In this document: positions 4,935 through 5,067 of the stretch, piece after piece | Layout of the letters: each line of letters starts with the position of its first letter | Numbering within the stretch: the stretch's first letter is position 1 | Source of the DNA: an uncultured Acetatifactor sp. | GTDB lineage: Bacteria; Bacillota; Clostridia; Lachnospirales; Lachnospiraceae | Direction of reading: 5' to 3' | Assembly: GCA_910585615.1 (NCBI GenBank) | Contig: CAJUFO010000152.1 | Span: forward strand, 1-5,067 | DNA length: 5,067 nucleotides | The notes under the pieces: model-generated | Seen by the model: only the letters and a program-made list of their open reading frames with translations | What the model was told of the DNA's origin: nothing | The model's database searches: none | Translations under genes and position numbers: made by a program

Positions 4935-5067
4935 ATGAATCAGGACAAAATAGATTTTAATAAAAAACCGCCGCTGATTATTCTTTCCGGCCCCACAGCG
5001 GTAGGGAAGACCAAGCTTTCCATCGCCCTTGCCAAGGCCGTGGGCGGGGAAATCGTCTCGGCGGATT
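4935..5067 (+). CDS. miaA: tRNA dimethylallyltransferase MiaA, N-terminal part
   Basis: MiaA transfers a dimethylallyl group to N6 of A37 in tRNAs reading codons that start with U, which stabilises codon-anticodon pairing. Only 44 codons are present before the window ends. They include the complete P-loop GPTAVGKT (19-26) in the context LIILSGPTAVGKTKLSIALAK, followed by GGEIVSAD (37-44), the segment that leads into the family's S-x-Q-V-Y motif beyond the edge. GAGGG (4926-4930) lies 4 nt before the ATG, a close but workable ribosome site. The first 12 residues are a short polar extension (NQDKIDFNKK). Position downstream of mutL matches the common Firmicute order. Confidence 0.93.
   Translation, partial: MNQDKIDFNKKPPLIILSGPTAVGKTKLSIALAKAVGGEIVSAD

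Overview
The window looks like chromosomal DNA from a Gram-positive Firmicute of the Clostridia, probably a gut Lachnospiraceae. Three things suggest this: a MutL with the endonuclease motifs of the methyl-independent mismatch-repair type, a downstream miaA, and Shine-Dalgarno/sigma-A signals typical of the group. The genus assignment is inference. All supported genes lie on the + strand.

Left part (1-1088): the first 43 bases may be the tail of an upstream gene. Next comes a sigma-A-like promoter (TTGACA-N17-TACTAT) embedded in a 16-bp inverted repeat, the expected layout for an autorepressed operator. It serves a two-gene operon: a MarR-family regulator, then, through an ATGA overlap, a small pyridoxamine-phosphate-oxidase-fold (flavin split-barrel) protein. 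The MarR gene has a strong Shine-Dalgarno placed inside the predicted ORF, which suggests the real start is a CTG.

Middle part (1089-2149): a second promoter starts a transcript of about 165 nt that looks like a structured RNA. It has nested helices, a possible loop-loop pairing, and a final GAAA-capped hairpin whose 5' arm can alternatively pair with an upstream segment. Just downstream is a 193-aa protein that I recognise as PBECR4-like (a nuclease-fold family best known from phage proteins). The structured leader plus this gene is the most unusual unit in the window and the best candidate for something undescribed: either an attenuator or riboswitch-like leader, or an independent small RNA next to a nuclease-like gene. 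A 241-bp intergenic region follows, with a plausible extended -10 promoter and a repeat-containing leader for mutL.

Right part (2150-5067): a GC-rich mutL of 788 codons with complete ATPase and endonuclease motifs. It has an unusually long acidic/Ala-rich linker that ends in a QMNLF sequence resembling a sliding-clamp-binding pentapeptide. A small AT-rich gene of 100 codons (PUA/ASCH-like by eye, unproven) follows, then the first 44 codons of miaA (tRNA dimethylallyltransferase), cut by the window edge. mutL and miaA are common neighbours in Firmicutes, so the small gene between them looks like an insertion. No tRNA, rRNA, CRISPR array, transposase or IS end was seen.
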